This document shows positions 6,804 to 9,363 of a stretch of DNA of 9,363 bases, in pieces (the stretch's first letter is position 1; each line of letters begins with the position of its first letter). The position numbers were made by a program, and so were the translations under genes. The stretch comes from Bdellovibrio sp. Its GTDB lineage: Bacteria; Myxococcota; SpSt-1050. The notes beneath the pieces were generated by a model. That model was not told the DNA's origin, made no database searches, and saw only the letters and a list, made by a program, of their open reading frames with translations. Where the stretch lies: NCBI GenBank assembly GCA_020725805.1, contig DYEF01000087.1, positions 1 to 9,363 on the forward strand, read 5' to 3'.

Positions 6804-6923
6804 TAGAATTCTGTTTCTAAACTTTTCCGGAGATTGAGTTATCTTAAATACAAAGCGAAATTGTTATCTAAAAAGTACTGTTCTGTTGTCGGGAAGTTTT
6901 GAAATGCCCGGGTTGTTTTATGC

Positions 6924-6952
6924 TTGACAATTGTCAATCTCTAATTTAAGAA
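6924..6952 (+). promoter_or_regulatory. promoter of tRNA-Lys/tRNA-Glu with a palindrome over the -35
   Basis: A perfect TTGACA (6924-6929) with a 17-nt spacer to a poor -10 TAAGAA (6947-6952). The start would be near 6959, about 7 nt before tRNA-Lys. The -35 is half of a perfect 14-bp palindrome TTGACAATTGTCAA (6924-6937), a possible operator. The preceding TGC is shared with the tRNA-tuf promoter (TGCTTGACA in both). Confidence 0.5.
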
Positions 6953-6965
6953 TACTGCCTCTTTT

Positions 6966-7038
6966 GAGCCGCTAGCTCAGCAGGTAGAGCATCGGCCTTT
7001 TAAGCCGAGGGTCGTGGGTTCGAACCCCGCGCGGCTCA
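6966..7038 (+). tRNA. tRNA-Lys(TTT)
   Basis: 73 nt. Acceptor GAGCCGC/GCGGCTC, D arm GCTC/GAGC, anticodon arm TCGGC-CTTTTAA-GCCGA (anticodon TTT), T arm GTGGG-TTCGAAC-CCCGC, discriminator A. CCA is not encoded. Two nt separate it from tRNA-Glu, so the two are surely one transcript. Confidence 0.95.
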
Positions 7039-7040
7039 AT

Positions 7041-7113
7041 GTCCCCATCGTCTAGAGGCCCAGGACATCGGCCTTTCACGCCGGTAACGCGGGTTCGAAT
7101 CCCGCTGGGGACG
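7041..7113 (+). tRNA. tRNA-Glu(TTC)
   Basis: 73 nt. Acceptor GTCCCCA/TGGGGAC, anticodon arm TCGGC-CTTTCAC-GCCGG (anticodon TTC), T arm GCGGG-TTCGAAT-CCCGC, discriminator G, no encoded CCA. It is the substrate of the GltX encoded in the same window. Seven T residues (7115-7121) follow directly, which could end the transcript. Confidence 0.95.
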
Positions 7114-7220
7114 GTTTTTTTAGCCCTTTCAGGAAAAGAATGTCGAATACCGGTCATGCCTGTTTCCTCTGTTTTCTGAGAACAAAAGCCGTTTTTTATA
7201 TCTGACAAAGGAGAGATGAG

Positions 7221-8690
7221 ATGCAAAGACTTTCTGTCCTTCTGTTCTGCCTCGTTTTCGTTTTTTACTTCTGTAGTTCAGAAGAGCCGGAGAATAGTAC
7301 AGATACTGATTCGGGAAGGGATTTTATATTCTCTGATTTTTCCCCGGATACCGCCGAAACAGCAGATAATATGGGCGATGGCGAGTCGGATGAGGCGGGT
7401 ACAGATAGCACCGGTGCCGATATTCTCTATGATTCGGGGACGGATGAGGGGCTTTACGATATATTTTCTGATGTGACTTCTGATTCAGTATCAGATGCCG
7501 GAAGTGATATTGCAGAGATATCGGATGATATCCCGGACATTCAGGAAGATACCGCAGAGACCGGAGAGGATGTGATGACTGAAGATGCAGTTTTATCCGA
7601 CGTCCTTTCGGGAGATGATACCGGTATCTATGATGCAGGGATTAAGGAGGATTATGACAGGCTTCTCGTTGTTACTCACCCCTTTGGCCCTGACGGTTCT
7701 ACCTGCGGAAGGAATATCGAATTCTTCAGGTTCTCCGGGAGCGGGGATTTCACGAGATTAAACGAGAAAATAGAGGTAGGAGACTGTCCGGTCAAGGCAC
7801 GTTTCTCTCCCGACGGGAGATTCCTTTTCGTTATTGTAAATAACGGGCATAATCCGCAGGCCGGTACACAGGCAGTAGTAGTTCTGAAGAAAGATAATTC
7901 AGGCAGGTATATAAAACTCAGACAGTTTAATGAATTTTCGATGCAGAACCCCGAATATATTGCCTTCAGCAGGGACGGGAAGAAGGCCTTTGTCTCTGAC
8001 TTCGACATTGAAGGCGAAGGCGGGATTCATGTCATAAAAAGGGACGGAGATGACTGGGTCTATAAAAAGGAGATTCTGCTTGCGCTGCCCAAATCACTGG
8101 TAGTTCTTCCTGATGACAGATATGCGGTTGTCTCGGGAGGGGAGGACCCGTATGATACGGCAGTTCTGGATATCGAACAGGAGCAGATACTCTCCAAGAG
8201 TGACCTCTTTAATGATTTTGTGGATGCACTCGGCATTGACGTTACATCTGACGGAAGATATGTGGTGATTCCCAATTCATCACCTTATTCGGAACTTGGG
8301 AATACGCTTTCGGTACTTGAAGTTGATTATTCATCGGGTCTGCCTGTCCTGTCTCTCATAAGCACACTGCCCAACGTCAACGAACCCTCAGCCTCATTGT
8401 TTACCACTGACGGAAAGTATCTGGTCGTTACGAATTTTTCAAAGAATTATTCTTCGCTTTTTAATTTATCTGAGGGTAAACTCACTCTTATAAACAAAGT
8501 TACATCGATGTCTCTTGCCGATACCATGACTGTGATACGGAAGGGGAATTTCAGGGATTACTTCTTTGTAAATGCTCTTTCGGATATCCACATACTGAAG
8601 ATTCAGGGCGGCCAGCTCCTGCGGTTAATAAAATTTCCTCTGGGCAGCGGCAGTGAAAATATGCTCGGCGATATAGATATAGAGCCCTGA
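7221..8690 (+). CDS. exported protein with Asp-rich linker and beta-propeller domain
   Basis: The product is 489 residues. ATG 7221 has AGGAG at 7209-7213, 7 nt away. Residues 1-18 are a hydrophobic export signal ending in Cys18-Ser-Ser-Glu-Glu; a lipoprotein is likely by layout, but the box (Phe-Tyr-Phe-Cys) is not canonical, so an uncleaved anchor is possible. Residues ~21-145 are a low-complexity acidic linker rich in Asp, Ser, Thr, Glu and Gly; Arg33 is the only basic residue before Lys142. Residues ~146-489 form a beta-propeller of the lactonase/YVTN type, with blade motifs FSPDGR (195), FSRDGK (249), LPDDRY (296), TSDGR (342) and TTDGK (395), each followed by a hydrophobic strand. Cys162 and Cys189 could pair. 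No catalytic residues can be named. It is a probable cell-surface protein; the ligand is unknown. It stands alone between two tRNA clusters. Confidence 0.75.
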   Translation: MQRLSVLLFCLVFVFYFCSSEEPENSTDTDSGRDFIFSDFSPDTAETADNMGDGESDEAGTDSTGADILYDSGTDEGLYDIFSDVTSDSVSDAGSDIAEISDDIPDIQEDTAETGEDVMTEDAVLSDVLSGDDTGIYDAGIKEDYDRLLVVTHPFGPDGSTCGRNIEFFRFSGSGDFTRLNEKIEVGDCPVKARFSPDGRFLFVIVNNGHNPQAGTQAVVVLKKDNSGRYIKLRQFNEFSMQNPEYIAFSRDGKKAFVSDFDIEGEGGIHVIKRDGDDWVYKKEILLALPKSLVVLPDDRYAVVSGGEDPYDTAVLDIEQEQILSKSDLFNDFVDALGIDVTSDGRYVVIPNSSPYSELGNTLSVLEVDYSSGLPVLSLISTLPNVNEPSASLFTTDGKYLVVTNFSKNYSSLFNLSEGKLTLINKVTSMSLADTMTVIRKGNFRDYFFVNALSDIHILKIQGGQLLRLIKFPLGSGSENMLGDIDIEP

Positions 8691-8757
8691 CCGGAGCTTA
8701 TGCGGAAGGGACTTACCGGCTGTATTATTATGATGCCTCTGATTTTATATTTTTTGC

Positions 8758-8786
8758 TTGACATAAGGGAAAAATATCACTATAAA
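8758..8786 (+). promoter_or_regulatory. promoter of the tRNA-tuf operon
   Basis: A perfect TTGACA (8758-8763), exactly 17-nt spacer (8764-8780) and TATAAA (8781-8786). This is the best promoter in the window, as expected for a tRNA/EF-Tu operon. The predicted start near 8793 leaves a leader of about 45 nt before the first tRNA. GTCGCC just after the -10 is GC-rich, as in stringently controlled promoters; that link is an inference. Confidence 0.8.
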
Positions 8787-8838
8787 AGTCGCCTTACTTT
8801 TGGGATTGGTATGAATCTTGAATGTCAAAATATGCTTT

Positions 8839-8910
8839 GCCGATGTAGCTCAAAGGTAGAGCAACTGATTTGTAATCAGTGGGTTGGAGGTTCGATTCCT
8901 CTCATCGGCT
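8839..8910 (+). tRNA. tRNA-Thr(TGT)
   Basis: 72 nt. Acceptor GCCGATG/CATCGGC, D arm GCTC/GAGC, anticodon arm ACTGA-TTTGTAA-TCAGT (anticodon TGT), T arm GGAGG-TTCGATT-CCTCT, discriminator T, no encoded CCA. It is first in the tRNA-tuf operon, at the position of E. coli thrU. Confidence 0.95.
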
Positions 8911-8921
8911 TTGTAAATATC

Positions 8922-9003
<82 letters not shown>

Positions 9004-9011
9004 TTTTTTAT

Positions 9012-9085
9012 GCGGCAATAGCTCAGCTGGCCAGAGCAGAAGCCTTCCAAGCTTCGGGTCGCGGGTTCGAATCCCGTTTGCCGCT
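9012..9085 (+). tRNA. tRNA-Gly(TCC)
   Basis: 74 nt. Acceptor GCGGCAA/TTGCCGC, D arm GCTC/GAGC, anticodon arm GAAGC-CTTCCAA-GCTTC (anticodon TCC), T arm GCGGG-TTCGAAT-CCCGT, discriminator T as usual for bacterial tRNA-Gly, no encoded CCA. It occupies the position of E. coli glyT. Confidence 0.95.
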
Positions 9086-9098
9086 CTTGAAAACGATT

Positions 9099-9119
9099 CT
9101 CCGTAAAGCCGGAGTTTTT
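9099..9119 (+). terminator. terminator-like hairpin inside the tRNA-tuf operon
   Basis: CTCCG (9099-9103) pairs with CGGAG (9110-9114) around the 6-nt loop TAAAGC, followed at once by five T (9115-9119). This has the form of a short intrinsic terminator but lies between tRNA-Gly and tRNA-Thr(GGT), upstream of tuf. It may be a partial terminator or attenuator, or a processing hairpin. Confidence 0.45.
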
Positions 9120-9134
9120 ATATCTTATATTGGT

Positions 9135-9207
9135 GCCCACGTAGCTCAGTCGGCAGAGCACATCCTTGGTAAGGATGAGGTCACCAGTTCAATCCTGGTC
9201 GTGGGCT
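9135..9207 (+). tRNA. tRNA-Thr(GGT)
   Basis: 73 nt. Acceptor GCCCACG/CGTGGGC, D arm GCTC/GAGC, anticodon arm CATCC-TTGGTAA-GGATG (anticodon GGT), T arm ACCAG-TTCAATC-CTGGT, discriminator T, no encoded CCA. It is last of the four tRNAs before tuf, at the position of E. coli thrT. Confidence 0.95.
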
Positions 9208-9242
9208 TATAAAGTCAGGAAATTTTTAATGAGGAGGCTATA

Positions 9243-9363
9243 ATGTCAAAGGAAAAATTTGTAAGGAACAAGACGCACGTAAATATCGGTACGATAGGAC
9301 ACGTGGACCACGGTAAGACGACCCTTACCTCGGCGATCACGAAGATACTTGCAACGAGAGGAC
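9243..9363 (+). CDS. tuf: elongation factor Tu, 5' part (cut by window end)
   Basis: EF-Tu is the GTPase that delivers aminoacyl-tRNA to the ribosome. Only the first 40 codons are present. The N-terminus '[19 protein letters not shown]' leads into the P-loop GHVDHGKTT, which identifies EF-Tu rather than EF-G or IF2, followed by '[13 protein letters not shown]'. The start is ATG 9243 with a strong GAGGAGG (9231-9237) at 5-nt spacing. It is 35 nt behind tRNA-Thr(GGT), so the gene shares the tRNA operon promoter and its mRNA is released by tRNA processing. Whether the genome holds a second tuf copy cannot be seen. Confidence 0.97.
   Translation, partial: MSKEKFVRNKTHVNIGTIGHVDHGKTTLTSAITKILATRG

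Noticed and set aside
6889-6919. Hairpin TCGGG...CCCGG with GTTGTTTT after it, as terminator of the AT-rich gene
   Set aside because: Only about five pairs around a 13-nt loop, with an interrupted T-run, 86 nt past the stop; too weak to call.
5952-7038. Genomic island inserted at a tRNA gene
   Set aside because: There is no integrase, no direct repeat of a tRNA 3' end was found, and the AT-rich gene lies at the 5' sides of the flanking tRNAs.
7131-7168. Inverted repeat AGGAAA/TTTCCT between tRNA-Glu and the propeller gene
   Set aside because: Six pairs with a 26-nt loop and no T-run; compatible with chance.
6972-7226. Open frame of 84 codons on the minus strand
   Set aside because: It is antisense to tRNA-Lys and tRNA-Glu, with the same tRNA-antisense artefact (GIRTRV/GVRTHD-type residues).
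7216-7476. Overlapping 86-codon frame starting 5 nt before the beta-propeller gene
   Set aside because: It lies in another frame over the acidic linker region; the 7221 frame has the export signal, 489 codons and a recognisable fold.
9229-9243. Five-codon mini-ORF (ATG AGG AGG CTA TAA) overlapping the tuf start as TAATG
   Set aside because: The AGGAGG codons are the tuf Shine-Dalgarno itself, so the frame is most simply a by-product of that sequence.

Overview
The window looks like the chromosome of a Gram-negative bacterium of moderate GC. It carries several exported or lipoprotein-type proteins, and the M4-type protease ends in a Cys-rich tail resembling the start of the MYXO-CTERM anchors of Myxococcota and relatives. 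An Asp-rich linker precedes a beta-propeller, and EF-Tu begins in a proteobacterial style. Together these suggest a lineage near the old 'Deltaproteobacteria' (Myxococcota/Bradymonadota/Desulfobacterota). This placement is an inference from protein style, not a phylogeny. None of the seven tRNA genes encodes its CCA end, so a CCA-adding enzyme is expected elsewhere.

Left part (1-3070): a 28-codon open frame with a strong ribosome binding site overlaps, by ATGA, the start of a small lipoprotein with one Big_5-type Ig-like domain. A DUF4126 membrane protein with a long soluble tail follows, then gltX (glutamyl-tRNA synthetase) behind its own promoter. Middle (3110-5950): a secreted thermolysin-like (HExxH...E) metalloprotease with an apparently leaderless GTG start converges on greA, with stop codons 2 nt apart. 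greA is read leftward directly behind tRNA-Arg(ACG), from a good TTGACA promoter.

Right part (6026-9363): a lone AT-rich gene of unknown function lies between tRNA-Arg and a tRNA-Lys(TTT)/tRNA-Glu(TTC) pair. Next is a large exported protein with a roughly 120-residue acidic linker and a beta-propeller. The window ends in a tRNA-Thr(TGT)-Tyr(GTA)-Gly(TCC)-Thr(GGT)-tuf operon, the same order as thrU-tyrU-glyT-thrT-tufB of E. coli. A terminator-like hairpin lies inside this operon, ahead of the last tRNA and tuf.

Functionally this is mostly translation and transcription housekeeping (gltX, greA, seven tRNAs, tuf) interspersed with envelope or secreted proteins of unknown role. I see no CRISPR array, transposase, integrase, phage gene or recognisable defence system. 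The least ordinary items are the start-site architecture of three exported-protein genes (no Shine-Dalgarno, -10 box 7-10 nt before the start), the Cys-rich protease tail, the AT-rich orphan gene and the internal hairpin in the tRNA-tuf operon.
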